The notes: generated by a model from the letters alone, not told the origin. Counted from the first letter of the stretch, positions 53,062-62,816 are shown. The stretch is DNA of 64,000 nucleotides from Niallia circulans (GCF_007273535.1 NZ_RIBP01000004.1:496001-560000); one strand, 5' to 3'. Made by a program: numbers and translations.

Positions 53062-54183
53062 TTATTTACTGTCTTTTTTGACAAGCTGAATTTGCTCTAA
53101 TTGCTGGCTGCTGTCCAGAACGAATTTCATTTCATAATGGTTAGCAGAATACATAGCAATGTAGCCATCATGATTCTTGTTTGCTGAAAATGTATTTGGC
53201 TTACCTAATATCTCATTGATAATAGACATATTTATCTTAAGGCGCATGCCAGGAATCGCAATCGAAGTTACCTGCTTTGTCTGATCATCATAGTAGTATG
53301 TGACTTCCGGGTAAGTTACCATCATTGTTCCATCACTTTGCTTTGCATCTGTATACTCTTTATTTGACTTGGTAATTTCGCTTATGCTTGTACCAATTGG
53401 ATACTGGCTGCCTAACAGCATCCCCTGCTCCGCAATTGTTAAAGCATCTTTTGAGAGAGTAAGATTTTTAAATGGCAAGTAGTATTCTTCCTCCTCAAGC
53501 CATTGCTCCATTTCCGTTTCTTTATCAATATAGGTTGTGTCCGTCTCTTTCAGCTGCAGACGCTCTGAACTCAACGTCCATGTAGTCACTTCGTACAAAT
53601 CGGAATTCTTTTTTTCTGCTGTCTGCAGATAGTTTTGCTGGATACTTTTGATTTTGCGCTTTAAGACTGGAATTTCCTTATTAGAAAGGGACGCAAGCTC
53701 TCCGTCCTTCATCACATACAGTGATGCAACAGTATTATCCTTAGCCTTTGTTTGATAGACTGCAATAATACTATGCTTATTGACGGTATATGTGCTAATA
53801 TTTTTATTTTTAGTATTAAATACGAGCGGTTCCCGCAGTTTAATCGCTTGTTTAAGCTCTTTTTTATCATCGTCTGACTCCGCCGTTAAATAAAGGGAAA
53901 ATTCCCCTTCTACAATAGAATCATCTTTATCTCCGAGAAAGCTATCCTCTTTAAGTGGATATTTTTCTGTTTCATCGCCAACTAAATATGCTTCGTATAC
54001 TTCATTGTCCTCCTTAAGTGTTAAAGAGGATATTGCATTTTCCATGATCCACTCTACCTGTGTTTCAGCAAGTTTCGCCGAAGCCTCACTCTCTTCGGTC
54101 TTTTTTGAACTTAGTTGAATTGCCCCCACGACAACCAAAACAGCACACAATATAAGTATGCCAATATATATATATAGTTTCAT
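53062..54183 (-). CDS. Membrane-anchored extracytoplasmic protein, unknown
   Basis: A 373-residue protein with an N-terminal hydrophobic anchor (about 5-24) and a large polar domain outside the cell. A conserved-looking C-terminal part (LGSQYPIGTSISEITK, INEILGKPNTF) recalls SMBA/BamE-like or YjgB-type folds, but I cannot assign a family. CAGGAGAAT precedes the ATG at 54183; upstream codons lack a site. It stands alone, convergent with ampS. Confidence 0.6.
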   Translation of the reverse strand: MKLYIYIGILILCAVLVVVGAIQLSSKKTEESEASAKLAETQVEWIMENAISSLTLKEDNEVYEAYLVGDETEKYPLKEDSFLGDKDDSIVEGEFSLYLTAESDDDKKELKQAIKLREPLVFNTKNKNISTYTVNKHSIIAVYQTKAKDNTVASLYVMKDGELASLSNKEIPVLKRKIKSIQQNYLQTAEKKNSDLYEVTTWTLSSERLQLKETDTTYIDKETEMEQWLEEEEYYLPFKNLTLSKDALTIAEQGMLLGSQYPIGTSISEITKSNKEYTDAKQSDGTMMVTYPEVTYYYDDQTKQVTSIAIPGMRLKINMSIINEILGKPNTFSANKNHDGYIAMYSANHYEMKFVLDSSQQLEQIQLVKKDSK

Positions 54184-54414
54184 TATATTCTCCTGATTAT
54201 AAAAACACGTAATTTGCTTATCTTTTTTTAACGTACTTATTAATATTAACAAAATGGCTACCTTTCTACAAATCAAGGTTTTTCCAGTTTTCGTTTACAT
54301 ATTATTTGGAAAAATCAGCATAAGGCTGCAGCCCTTTTGGGACTGGCTCCTTTTTATGTTATCCTATACTTAGTTCTGGTCAGAAAAACGATATATGGAA
54401 AGGGTTGATATTTA

Positions 54415-54684
54415 ATGGTTCAATATCATCTTACCATCAACGGAAAGGTTCAAGGCGTCGGCTTTCGCTACTTCGTCCAAATGAAGGCAATGGAATATAA
54501 TGTACATGGCTGGGTCAAAAACAGAGACAACGGTTCTGTTGAAGCTGTCATTTCAGGACCAAAGGAAACGCTTGAAGTATTTATTGCTGACATTAAAAAG
54601 GGAAACAGGTTTGCCGCAGTACAGAATGTGGAAATCACTGAACAGCAAGCCGAGTCGTTTCGCTCCTTCAGCATTCGTTACTGA
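54415..54684 (+). CDS. acyP: Acylphosphatase
   Basis: An 89-residue protein with [11 protein letters not shown], whose Arg binds phosphate, and [12 protein letters not shown], whose Asn positions the attacking water. Acylphosphatases hydrolyse carboxyl-phosphate bonds such as that of acetyl- or 1,3-bisphosphoglycerate. Matches YflL of B. subtilis. AAAGGGTTG precedes the ATG. Confidence 0.93.
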   Translation: MVQYHLTINGKVQGVGFRYFVQMKAMEYNVHGWVKNRDNGSVEAVISGPKETLEVFIADIKKGNRFAAVQNVEITEQQAESFRSFSIRY

Positions 54685-54736
54685 CTCTTGGTTAGGAACA
54701 ACAAAAATTAGTGTTATTAAAGTTAGGAGTTTTTTT

Positions 54737-55138
54737 ATGTGGAAAGAATTTAAAGCCTTTGCTGTCAAAGGCAATGTCATCGATCTAGCAATCGGTGTAA
54801 TTATTGGCGGGGCATTCAGCAAAATTGTCAGCTCCCTTGTGAATGATATTATCATGCCGATAGTCGGAGTTCTCCTTGGGGGTGTTAATTTAACAAGCCT
54901 TAAATTAACCTACGGCAAGGCAACTGTCCTTTATGGACAATTTATCCAAACAATATTAGACTTTTTTATTGTCGCCTTTTCTATCTTTATGGTTATCAAG
55001 CTGATTACCAAGTTCAAAAAGAAAAAAGAAGCAGAAATTGTCGAAGAAAAGGCACCATCCATTGATGCAAAGGAAGAATTATTGATGGAAATCCGAGATC
55101 TCCTGAAAAAAGACCGAGTCAGACAAGAAGAAAATTAA
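54737..55138 (+). CDS. mscL: Large-conductance mechanosensitive channel MscL
   Basis: A 133-residue protein: N-terminal [20 protein letters not shown], a first helix lined with [11 protein letters not shown], a second helix (about 67-90) and a charged C-terminal bundle. MscL pentamers open under membrane tension to release solutes after osmotic downshock. TTAGGAGT sets the ATG at 54737; the frame is open further up through acyP but without a site. Confidence 0.95.
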   Translation: MWKEFKAFAVKGNVIDLAIGVIIGGAFSKIVSSLVNDIIMPIVGVLLGGVNLTSLKLTYGKATVLYGQFIQTILDFFIVAFSIFMVIKLITKFKKKKEAEIVEEKAPSIDAKEELLMEIRDLLKKDRVRQEEN

Positions 55139-55205
55139 TTTTTTTTGAAACATAAACTATGTTTCATACGTAAAGAGGTTAAAATATAAACAATGGAGTG
55201 ACTTT

Positions 55206-55844
55206 ATGTACGCGCATAGTGTTAACACAAATCATTTACCTGCTGTCTTAAGAGCATTTGCCTTATCCTTAGGAATTGCAACTGTTGGAACATTAGTAGG
55301 TAACTTTATTCCAGCTTCACTCTTTTTACCATTAGCAATATTAGAGGTTGTGATGCTTGTTATTGCCTTCTTTCTTAGAAGAGGGAAATCAATGTCCTAT
55401 TCCTTCCTTTATGCCTTTACGTTTATTTCGGGAATAACGACATATCCAATCGTTTCCCATTATATATCCACTATTGGTGCAAATGTCGTGATAATGGCTT
55501 TAGGAACAACAACAGTCGTATTTGCTGGACTTGCAATATATGCAACGACAACAAAACGTGACCTTTCCTTCCTCGGCGGAATGCTAATGGCAGCATTACT
55601 TGCCTTGATTGTGATCTCTATATTTAATATCTTCTGGCCTTTAGGCACCACTGCGATGCTTGTCTATTCCTTTATCGGAGTGCTTGTGTTCAGCGGATAT
55701 GTACTTTTTGACTTTAACCGTATGAAGCACTACGGAGTTTCAGCAGAGCAGGTACCATTAATGGCTTTAAACCTGTATCTAGACTTTGTGAACCTGTTCA
55801 TTAACATCTTAAGAATCTTTGGAATTCTTTCAAGTAAAGATTAA
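55206..55844 (+). CDS. yetJ: Bax-inhibitor-1 family protein (YetJ-like)
   Basis: A 212-residue, seven-helix protein of the BI-1/YccA family. The two aspartates of the pH sensor are seen in LFDFNRMKHYG and LNLYLDFVNLFINILRI. B. subtilis YetJ is a pH-dependent calcium leak channel; its structure is the model of the family. GGAGTG precedes the ATG. Confidence 0.88.
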   Translation: MYAHSVNTNHLPAVLRAFALSLGIATVGTLVGNFIPASLFLPLAILEVVMLVIAFFLRRGKSMSYSFLYAFTFISGITTYPIVSHYISTIGANVVIMALGTTTVVFAGLAIYATTTKRDLSFLGGMLMAALLALIVISIFNIFWPLGTTAMLVYSFIGVLVFSGYVLFDFNRMKHYGVSAEQVPLMALNLYLDFVNLFINILRIFGILSSKD

Positions 55845-55847
55845 CCT

Positions 55848-55877
55848 AAATGCTGCCTGTTCACTCAGGCAGCATTT
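55848..55877. terminator. Bidirectional terminator
   Basis: 12-bp perfect stem (55848-55859 / 55866-55877) with a 6-base loop, directly after the yetJ stop. Confidence 0.85.
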
Positions 55878-55878
55878 G

Positions 55879-56154
55879 TTATTTCAGCAATCTTCCTTTC
55901 ACATTGCGAATGAATTCGGCTGGATCATCCTTAATAATAAACGAGAAAACTCCTTTATTTGTGTGCAAGTACAGCATTTGATAAAGGTTATTTGTTTTTT
56001 TTACAGATATGTCATAAACAATCTCTAACTGAAAAACATTTTCCTCAGCCATAATTCTGTCACTGCAAAGAATCAGGCTTTGTTTTATCTCTTGGACGAC
56101 CTGCCTATTAAATTCAATCCTTCTTGTGACAACATAATAAGCCAATTCTGCCAT
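55879..56154 (-). CDS. Small conserved-looking protein, unknown
   Basis: A 91-residue soluble protein with alternating strand-like segments (FQLEIVYDISVKK, QMLYLHTNKGVFSFIIKDD) and a C-terminal basic helix, suggesting a small PH-like or YokE-like fold. GGAGGTAA precedes the ATG, and it begins 13 bases after the MocR gene stop, so the two may be cotranscribed. No named function. Confidence 0.55.
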   Translation of the reverse strand: MAELAYYVVTRRIEFNRQVVQEIKQSLILCSDRIMAEENVFQLEIVYDISVKKTNNLYQMLYLHTNKGVFSFIIKDDPAEFIRNVKGRLLK

Positions 56155-56167
56155 TATTACCTCCTGC

Positions 56168-57592
56168 TCATTTATGCATATTGTCTGTCAATAATGAATC
56201 ATAAATACTTGTTAGTAAGTGCATTCCTTTTCTTATGCCTTGTTCATTTAGAAAGGAATAGCTGAGCCTTATATATGGAATATCCCGTTCTAAAGGGTCA
56301 CAAATCTGACCCGGAACATAAGAGACAGAGTTTGCAAGCGCCATAGCCTTTAGCTTGTTTTTATCCATTGTCTCGTCTATACGCACCCAAAGGTTTAGCC
56401 CGCCTCCAGGGCTATCCCAATGGAAGGAATGGTCCCGAAGTGCCTCTTCCATCTTTTCCTTCCTTATCTGCAATGCTATTCTCAGCTTTTCCATATGTGT
56501 ACGCACCCTGTCAGATGTTAGATAAAACAAAAAGGCCTTCTGGCTTAGAAGTGGTGTCCCATTATCAGCAAGTGCCTTTCCTTTAATCAGCCATTTCATC
56601 AGACTTGGATGTGCGACCATTGCACAAATTCTTAATCCTGGAGCCATATATTTGCAGAAACTTCGCAAGTAAATAATATACCCACCCGTATCATAGGAGT
56701 AAATAGGCGGTGGCGGAGTTTCGTGAAAGTAGATTTCACGGAAGGCATCATCCTCGAGAATGATACATTGATATTTTTCAGCAAGCTCTGCCAGCTGTTT
56801 TCGCTGCTCAATTGGCACAGTATAGCCTGTAGGATTCTGATATGTCGGATTTGTGTAAAACAACTTTGGCTTATACTTCTTCATAAAGTATTCCACTTCT
56901 TCTAGACAAAAACCTGCTGCTGTTATAGACACAGGTATAAGTTTTGCCCCTCTGTTTGCGAATATATCAGCCGCACCACTGTAAGTCGGGCTTTCTATCA
57001 GCACATAATCGTGTGCTTGAACAAATACCTTGGCAATGATATCAATCCCTTGCTGTGCTCCAGATGTGATTACTATTGATTCCTCTGGTATGTATAAACG
57101 GTCGTACTTTTGAAAGTAGGCTGACATACCTGCTATTAGCTCTTCATCACCTTTAACATTTGCATAAGTTCCAAGCAAAAGCGGATATTTGTCAAAAATC
57201 TCCTTAGCATGCTGAGAAAGGTACCTATTAGGCAATAATGTCGGATCAACAACGGATGCTGAAAATTTATAAGTGACTGGCTCACGATGGATATCGGAGA
57301 GATGACTGTTATGAATATAAGAACGAATTGCTGGCTGCTCCTCTGATATATTGCTTATATGGTCACTATCTTTTCTGTAATAGCCTGTTTTATCCTTTGC
57401 ATAAACATGCCCTTCCTCTTTTAAAAGCTGGTATGCCTTCAAGATAGTCAAACGATGAACACCAAGAAGCCCGGCAAGGCTTCGTACAGAAGGAAGCCTT
57501 TTATCTTTTGGCCACTCCCCTGTTTGGATACGTGTTAGCATATATTCATATACTTGCTTGTAAAGTGCCGTTTGTTCAGATTTCATAACCAT
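56168..57592 (-). CDS. MocR/GabR-type regulator with aminotransferase domain
   Basis: A 474-residue protein. N-terminal GntR winged helix (about 1-75) with LPSVRSLAGLLGVHRLTILK; C-terminal PLP aminotransferase fold I domain with the cofactor lysine in SFCKYMAPGLR and NPTYQNPTGY. MocR proteins sense PLP-linked amines and control nearby genes by binding direct repeats. Divergent from an EamA exporter, its likely target. ATG 57592 follows AAAGGAGGG. Confidence 0.9.
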   Translation of the reverse strand: MVMKSEQTALYKQVYEYMLTRIQTGEWPKDKRLPSVRSLAGLLGVHRLTILKAYQLLKEEGHVYAKDKTGYYRKDSDHISNISEEQPAIRSYIHNSHLSDIHREPVTYKFSASVVDPTLLPNRYLSQHAKEIFDKYPLLLGTYANVKGDEELIAGMSAYFQKYDRLYIPEESIVITSGAQQGIDIIAKVFVQAHDYVLIESPTYSGAADIFANRGAKLIPVSITAAGFCLEEVEYFMKKYKPKLFYTNPTYQNPTGYTVPIEQRKQLAELAEKYQCIILEDDAFREIYFHETPPPPIYSYDTGGYIIYLRSFCKYMAPGLRICAMVAHPSLMKWLIKGKALADNGTPLLSQKAFLFYLTSDRVRTHMEKLRIALQIRKEKMEEALRDHSFHWDSPGGGLNLWVRIDETMDKNKLKAMALANSVSYVPGQICDPLERDIPYIRLSYSFLNEQGIRKGMHLLTSIYDSLLTDNMHK

Positions 57593-57632
57593 ATTGATCC
57601 CTCCTTTATCCATTATTGTACCATTTCCTTAA

Positions 57633-57679
57633 ATCTGTTCTATGTGAAATTATCTGGTCTGTCCTACCTGTTTTACAAT
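57633..57679 (+). promoter_or_regulatory. Direct repeats in the MocR/EamA promoter region
   Basis: ATCTGTTCT (57633-57641) and ATCTGGTCT (57652-57660), 8 of 9 bases identical, repeat with a 19-base period. They lie upstream of TACAAT (57674-57679), a possible -10 of the EamA gene. MocR regulators typically bind such spaced direct repeats. Confidence 0.5.
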
Positions 57680-57700
57680 AACGGCAGGAGGGATTTCATA

Positions 57701-58609
57701 ATGACCATTTTCTTGTATAGTTTAATGTGTTTTATTTTTGGAACTACTTTTTTAGCAATCAAGGTTGGAGTTGACGAAGGCTTTCCACCCTTTCTGTCTG
57801 CAGGAATCCGTTTTTTGGCTGCAGGCGCAATTCTGTATATCATCCTGCTTGCCCGTAGAAAGACATCTTGGAAGCTTCTTTTGCGCAAAGAGCTGATGTT
57901 CACAGGATTTACCTTAACATTTATAACATTTGCTTGTCTTTATTGGGCAGAACAGTTTGTTTCCTCAGGAATTGCGGCAGTGCTGTCAGCTTCTGCTCCG
58001 ATTATCATTATTCTTATCCAAACTGCCTTTATGGGAGTAAGAATTGATAAAGCCAGCATTGTCGGTATCATACTAGGATTCGCTGGAGTTTTCTTCCTAT
58101 TTCTTCCGGGTCTATCCATCACTTGGAATACTTTCTGGATTATCGGGTGCGGAATTATCCTTTTTGGTCAATTTGGCTATGCAACAGGTTCAATTTGGTC
58201 TGGGAAAACGATTAGTACATTTAAAAAGGAAAGTCCAATGGCATTGAATGCTGTGCAAATGATATACGGAGGACTGTTTCTGCTGCTTTTATCTCTATTC
58301 GCAGGGGAACCTGCGCCTAATATAACCATACCGGGACTTTTGTCGATTCTTTATTTGACTGTAGCAGGGTCCATGATTGCCCATACTATCTATTACTATC
58401 TTGTCGCAAAAACAAATGCCTTTCTTCCTTCGACGTGGTTATATGTTTCACCTTTAATCGCGTTAACAATAGGTCACTTTTTTTATAACGAAGCTGTTCA
58501 TCCGGTCATGCTTGTTGGTGTTTTACTGATTTTATCAAGCCTTATTTTAGTAAACCTTGGAAAGATACTGCAATTTGTGTCCATAAAAAAAATGGCATCC
58601 TCTAAATGA
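57701..58609 (+). CDS. EamA/DMT-family transporter
   Basis: A 302-residue, ten-helix drug/metabolite transporter with two EamA repeats (about 3-135 and 150-290); GTTFLAIKVGVDEGFPPFLS and RFLAAGAI are typical. These export amino acids, nucleosides or other metabolites; the neighbouring MocR regulator points to an amine or amino acid. GCAGGAGGG sets the ATG at 57701. Confidence 0.88.
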   Translation: MTIFLYSLMCFIFGTTFLAIKVGVDEGFPPFLSAGIRFLAAGAILYIILLARRKTSWKLLLRKELMFTGFTLTFITFACLYWAEQFVSSGIAAVLSASAPIIIILIQTAFMGVRIDKASIVGIILGFAGVFFLFLPGLSITWNTFWIIGCGIILFGQFGYATGSIWSGKTISTFKKESPMALNAVQMIYGGLFLLLLSLFAGEPAPNITIPGLLSILYLTVAGSMIAHTIYYYLVAKTNAFLPSTWLYVSPLIALTIGHFFYNEAVHPVMLVGVLLILSSLILVNLGKILQFVSIKKMASSK

Positions 58610-58623
58610 GGACGCCATTTTTT
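58587..58623 (+). terminator. EamA gene terminator
   Basis: 16-base arms with one mismatch (58587-58602 / 58608-58623) and a 5-base loop, A6 before and T6 after. It includes the last codons of the gene. Confidence 0.85.
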
Positions 58624-58751
58624 CAAGGGCTTTCGTCTAAATAAGACAAAGAAAGACGGATAAGACAAGATTCTAGAAATATCATCATTTCCTGGAAAAT
58701 AATTTAGCTATTCGACAGCATTTCCTATAAATCACACTTCTAGATATCTGT

Positions 58752-59255
58752 TCACTTGGACTTATATTTCCGAGCAAGCTCCTGTGTCTCTGCTTTTCTG
58801 TTTCTTCTCATCTGGGCACGAACTTTACCTGATTCAAACAAACTGATTTCTTCTTCCGTTTGTGGGACAACCTGCGGCACTGCTGTTGGTTTGCCGTGTT
58901 CATCTATGGCAACCATTGTCAAAAAGCTGAGAGCACAAAGATGTTTTTCTCCTGAAAGCAAGTCTTCAGATGTCACCTTTACGAACACCTCCATAGAGGA
59001 GGTTCCTGTATAGGTTACAAAGGCTTCTAAACAAACTGAATTGCCCTCTTGAATTGGATGAAGGAAATCAACTGAATCAGTTGAAGCTGTCACAATATGC
59101 TTTCTTGCATGTTTCATGGCAGCAATAGCAGCCGTATCATCGATATATGCCATTAATTTTCCTCCGAACAATGTGCCATAAGTGTTCGTATCTGTGGGGA
59201 AAACAATGCTCGTTTTAACAACAAGCGACTCACTGCAATATTTAGAACCTACCAT
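58752..59255 (-). CDS. ykhA: Acyl-CoA thioesterase (YkhA-like)
   Basis: A 167-residue hot-dog-fold enzyme: FPTDTNTYGTLFGGKLMAYID with the active-site loop, then DSVDFLHPIQEGNSVCLEA. It hydrolyses acyl-CoA esters. Length and motifs match B. subtilis YkhA. GGAGG precedes the ATG. Confidence 0.9.
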   Translation of the reverse strand: MVGSKYCSESLVVKTSIVFPTDTNTYGTLFGGKLMAYIDDTAAIAAMKHARKHIVTASTDSVDFLHPIQEGNSVCLEAFVTYTGTSSMEVFVKVTSEDLLSGEKHLCALSFLTMVAIDEHGKPTAVPQVVPQTEEEISLFESGKVRAQMRRNRKAETQELARKYKSK

Positions 59256-59339
59256 ATATCCTCCTTAGGATTGCTTTCTAAGATTACTTACTATAAGTAT
59301 TATATGTAATTTACTATTTGCCGTCTATTGGGCTTCATG

Positions 59340-60284
59340 CTATTGAAAAAAAGAATTTTTCTTTTTTGCCTTTAGAAGATCTCCCATCCAGCCCCTTGTT
59401 TTTAAATAAGCATAAATCAGTACAGTAGTCAGGACGATTAAGGCAAGCGAAATGGCATAGCCAAATTTCCAATCGAGCTCAGGCATATATTTAAAGTTCA
59501 TCCCCCACAACGCTCCAAGTGCCATAATAGGCGTACAAAGGGCTGTAAACACTGTCAATGTCTTCATAATTTCATTACCGCGATGCTGAGAAACAACCTC
59601 TTCAAAGTGGACGAGATTATTTAATTCTTTTTCATACTCATCAACTAAAGTAAGTCCTCTCTGAATTCGTTTAGAAACGCGCTTATAATCTCTGCCATCT
59701 GTGACATCATCCCCAAAGGCTTCCTCAATGGCAAACTTAAGCTCTAAAAATGGCATCATGACGTTTTTCCAAATAAGTATTTCATGCCTTGACTGATAAA
59801 TCTTATCTAAGGTTTTTGTACTATTTTTCTCTTTTACGTCCCATATCAACTCATCTAGTTTCTCCTCGTATGTATCAATATGGTAAAGAATATCTGTCAT
59901 AATGTTGCCAAGTATCACCATAAACCCATCTACAGAGGAAATCGAATTGCTGGCAGATTGAATAATATCTGACCTTTTATTAAGATGCAGGCTGTTATCA
60001 TGATAATCCAATGTGATGAGATATTTATCAAATAGGTAGAAGTAAAACAGCTCATAATCTCCTCTTTCCTCAATTTTGCGATTATAGATAAGCGAACCAC
60101 TTAAAGACTCCTTGCCGATTATGGATGTATCCATTTCCAAATAGTTTCCCTTTTTTTCATTGATAATTTTGTGCCAATCTTCAATAGGAATGTCCACGTC
60201 TGCTTTTAATTGGTCGATCTCTTCAATCTTTTCAAGTGCATACCAAATCCACTCGCCCATGTGATGCTTTTTCAAAAAGACCAC
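59340..60284 (-). CDS. corA: CorA-family magnesium transporter (YfjQ-like)
   Basis: A 314-residue CorA protein. A large N-terminal cytoplasmic funnel (about 1-245) is followed by two helices; the selectivity motif GMN is in ALWGMNFKYMPELDW. It carries Mg2+, or in some homologues efflux of Zn2+/Co2+. B. subtilis yfjQ lies next to yfjP; here it has moved about 36 kb away. Confidence 0.9.
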   Translation of the reverse strand: MVFLKKHHMGEWIWYALEKIEEIDQLKADVDIPIEDWHKIINEKKGNYLEMDTSIIGKESLSGSLIYNRKIEERGDYELFYFYLFDKYLITLDYHDNSLHLNKRSDIIQSASNSISSVDGFMVILGNIMTDILYHIDTYEEKLDELIWDVKEKNSTKTLDKIYQSRHEILIWKNVMMPFLELKFAIEEAFGDDVTDGRDYKRVSKRIQRGLTLVDEYEKELNNLVHFEEVVSQHRGNEIMKTLTVFTALCTPIMALGALWGMNFKYMPELDWKFGYAISLALIVLTTVLIYAYLKTRGWMGDLLKAKKKNSFFQ

Positions 60285-60425
60285 TCCGATCGTTTTTTGT
60301 TTCTATTTTCCCCTATTTCTGTAAAAAAAAACTTAAATGTATTTGAGCAAGGTTTCTCCGCTAATACTCTTGGGTAAATATAAGTAAGCAATAATTATTG
60401 GACAAACTATTCGGAGGGATGAATT

Positions 60426-60662
60426 ATGAAAACGATGCGAACATTGGCGGTTGTAGGTGCAGGCGTTGGGAGTTATCTTCTCTTTACCTCAAAAGGAAAA
60501 GAAATGATGCAGCGAGTCACTCAGATGTTACACTCCAAAAAGGACGAATCAACTATCATGAAGGCTGGAAACCCCGATCCGCAAGATATCGATGACAATA
60601 ATATGGTTAGTGAAGGCGCAATGTATTCAGTAAACTACTATAATAAGCAGCGACCAGAGTAA
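60426..60662 (+). CDS. Small membrane-anchored protein
   Basis: A 78-residue protein. Hydrophobic Gly-rich N-terminus (about 5-21, TLAVVGAGVGSYLLFTS) followed by SKGKEMMQRVTQML and a polar tail. It has the look of a shortened YtxH-type protein. CGGAGGGATG precedes the ATG. Function unknown. Confidence 0.6.
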   Translation: MKTMRTLAVVGAGVGSYLLFTSKGKEMMQRVTQMLHSKKDESTIMKAGNPDPQDIDDNNMVSEGAMYSVNYYNKQRPE

Positions 60663-60669
60663 GAAAAAA

Positions 60670-60692
60670 GGTCTCCACATTAAATGGAGACC
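60670..60692. terminator. Bidirectional terminator
   Basis: 8-bp stem (60670-60677 / 60685-60692) with a 7-base loop and, on the minus strand, T6. It overlaps the stop of the sigma-factor gene. Confidence 0.8.
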
Positions 60693-61231
60693 AGCTTATT
60701 TACTTTCGGACGCAATTGCTCTTTTGCTCTTTTCATGCGTGTTTTAACCGTTGAAAGGGGCGTTTTTGTTTTGTCGCTAATCTCTAACAATGTATTGTTA
60801 TGATAATAGAATAATAGAAGAGGCTCTTTGTACATTTGTGGCAGCTCTTCTAATGTATCAATCATTTCTTCATGAGCGCATTTGTTTATAATCGTATCCT
60901 CTGGAGGCAAGGAAACGGACGTCTCCCGTACATATGTATATACCGTTTCCTCCCAGAATTTCTTCGATGTCTTTTCTTTTCTCCAATAATCACGGCATTT
61001 ATTTATCGCTATTTTATATAACCAGCTTTTTGCTTTACTGTAATCTTCGAAGGAAGAAAACGATAGATAGGAAGATATAAGTACTTCCTGATAAATATCT
61101 TCGGCTAGTTCTTTATGTTTGACCAATGAAAGGATATAAGCAAATATCGCATTTCCATGTTCTTTAATTATCTCTTCATAACAGGCTTCATTACAATCAC
61201 CTGTGTAGTTATTAATTAGGGGTTCCATCAT
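60680..61231 (-). CDS. ECF-type RNA polymerase sigma factor
   Basis: A 183-residue sigma-70 family protein with region 2 (about 25-95: AEDIYQEVLISSYLSFSSF, KSWLYKIAINKCRDYWR) and region 4 (about 125-178: LLEISDKTKTPLSTVKTRMK). No sigma 1.1 or 3 regions. Its promoter set is unknown, and no anti-sigma gene follows; the next gene downstream is on the other strand. GGAGGATA precedes the ATG(s) at 61231/61228. Confidence 0.9.
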   Translation of the reverse strand: MMEPLINNYTGDCNEACYEEIIKEHGNAIFAYILSLVKHKELAEDIYQEVLISSYLSFSSFEDYSKAKSWLYKIAINKCRDYWRKEKTSKKFWEETVYTYVRETSVSLPPEDTIINKCAHEEMIDTLEELPQMYKEPLLLFYYHNNTLLEISDKTKTPLSTVKTRMKRAKEQLRPKVNKLVSI

Positions 61232-61318
61232 TATCCTCCTTCCCCTAGGACGCTTCTACACAATAAACGAAACAGCACCTATAAACCCCTACACTTTTTT
61301 TAAAAGTTTTTTATTTTT

Positions 61319-62647
61319 TTATTGATGTGCTTGTTTGCCTGGTGAAAGCCAGATGGAAAAGCCGATTTTTTTGCAAATGGTTAAATAATGCAGCAGTGCC
61401 AGGATGACAGCGCCTAAATTCATGCCTATTGCTATGCCGCCCATCTGTAAATGGCTTAAGGAGCCAAGATAGTAGATAGCTGTATACGAAAAAATAGTAG
61501 CCCAAACCGAGTGGAATACCGCATCCTTTAAGAGTCCGAGGCCAATAAGGAAAGCCTGCATTGGAATCGTGAAATAGTGCAAGAAGAAATACGGCCATAA
61601 TAATTGCACAATGGAAGCAGCTTGAGATGAGTGAAAGAATTTCATTGTCAGCGGCTCTGCATAAAAGTAAAAAATGGCAATAGCAACTGAACCGTACCCA
61701 AGAGTGATCAGCATCACTTGCTTAAGCAGATGCTGTAAATGTAAGTAATTCCTTTCAGCATAAGCCTTTGACACGGTCGGAATAAGCATTGTCATAAAGG
61801 AATGCGCAATGAATGCCGGAAAAAAGCCGATAGTCAAGGCAATCCCTGCAAGCATCCCATACTGCTCTGTCGCATTAGCTGCTGTTATACCCGATGCAAC
61901 CAGTGCCCCCTTTATTAAAAAGGGCTGTATAGCATGGGACAAAGCATGAAAAATCCGCAAGCCTGTCGTCGGAATGGACACAGACAAAAGATCCTTCCAA
62001 ATTGCCTTGCCACCCATCCGCTCATTTTCACCTTTTCTAATGCGTTGATACTGAACGAAAAACATATGAAGCAAATACAAAAATACAACTAAATCACTGC
62101 CAACAATGGTACAGAATGCGATTAAGACAGATGTTTCCAAATCAAAGGAAAACCATTGAAAAAGAAAAACAAGCATTCCTAGTTGGACAATTTTCCGCAG
62201 GAAATTAGATGCTGCTATTTTTCCCATTTGCTGTTTGCCCATAAAGAATCCTCTTGCGATCGACGTAAAGGAAATAACCGGCAGCAGCAAAAGAACGAGC
62301 CATTTTAAGATTGGGTGATAGTCCTGGAATATTGGAATAAACGGAATGACGAAACCAGCGACTATCGTCAGCACAATTGTAAAGATGATTGTCCATTTTA
62401 TTACTTGTTGAAGCATACTGTGATGATAGACTGAATCCTTTTCAGCAATAAACTTCGAAATAGAGACAGGAAGCTCAAAGCTCGCCAGCAGCACAATAAG
62501 GAATATTGTTGGCAGAACTGTCATGAAAAGTCCAAGTCCCTGTTCCCCCAATTCCCGCGCCATAACCATGTTAATCAAAAACTCAATACATTCACCAAAA
62601 AACGCCGTAACAATCAATAAAAGCGTACCCTTATAAAATGAGCTCAT
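61319..62647 (-). CDS. Lipid-linked oligosaccharide flippase-type protein (SpoVB/YkvU-like)
   Basis: A 442-residue protein with 12-14 membrane helices of the MOP (MurJ/SpoVB) superfamily: EFLINMVMARELGEQGLGLF at the N-terminus, ARGFFMGKQQMGKIA in the first third, and ATEQYGMLAGIALTIGFFPA. Size and sequence suggest YkvU/SpoVB relatives, which export wall or spore-cortex precursors. GGAGAG precedes the ATG. Confidence 0.82.
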   Translation of the reverse strand: MSSFYKGTLLLIVTAFFGECIEFLINMVMARELGEQGLGLFMTVLPTIFLIVLLASFELPVSISKFIAEKDSVYHHSMLQQVIKWTIIFTIVLTIVAGFVIPFIPIFQDYHPILKWLVLLLLPVISFTSIARGFFMGKQQMGKIAASNFLRKIVQLGMLVFLFQWFSFDLETSVLIAFCTIVGSDLVVFLYLLHMFFVQYQRIRKGENERMGGKAIWKDLLSVSIPTTGLRIFHALSHAIQPFLIKGALVASGITAANATEQYGMLAGIALTIGFFPAFIAHSFMTMLIPTVSKAYAERNYLHLQHLLKQVMLITLGYGSVAIAIFYFYAEPLTMKFFHSSQAASIVQLLWPYFFLHYFTIPMQAFLIGLGLLKDAVFHSVWATIFSYTAIYYLGSLSHLQMGGIAIGMNLGAVILALLHYLTICKKIGFSIWLSPGKQAHQ

Positions 62648-62816
62648 CGATCTCTCCTTACAAAAAAAATAGATTATTTTCTTTTGCTTTTAAACCATCA
62701 TATGAGACAAGTTATAAAAATATATTTATTTGTTTTAAATTGATGTTAATCAAACGTTTGTTTAAATAGGACAAACCCAATAACGACAAGGCTTTATATC
62801 AATTGAAATAAAAAAA

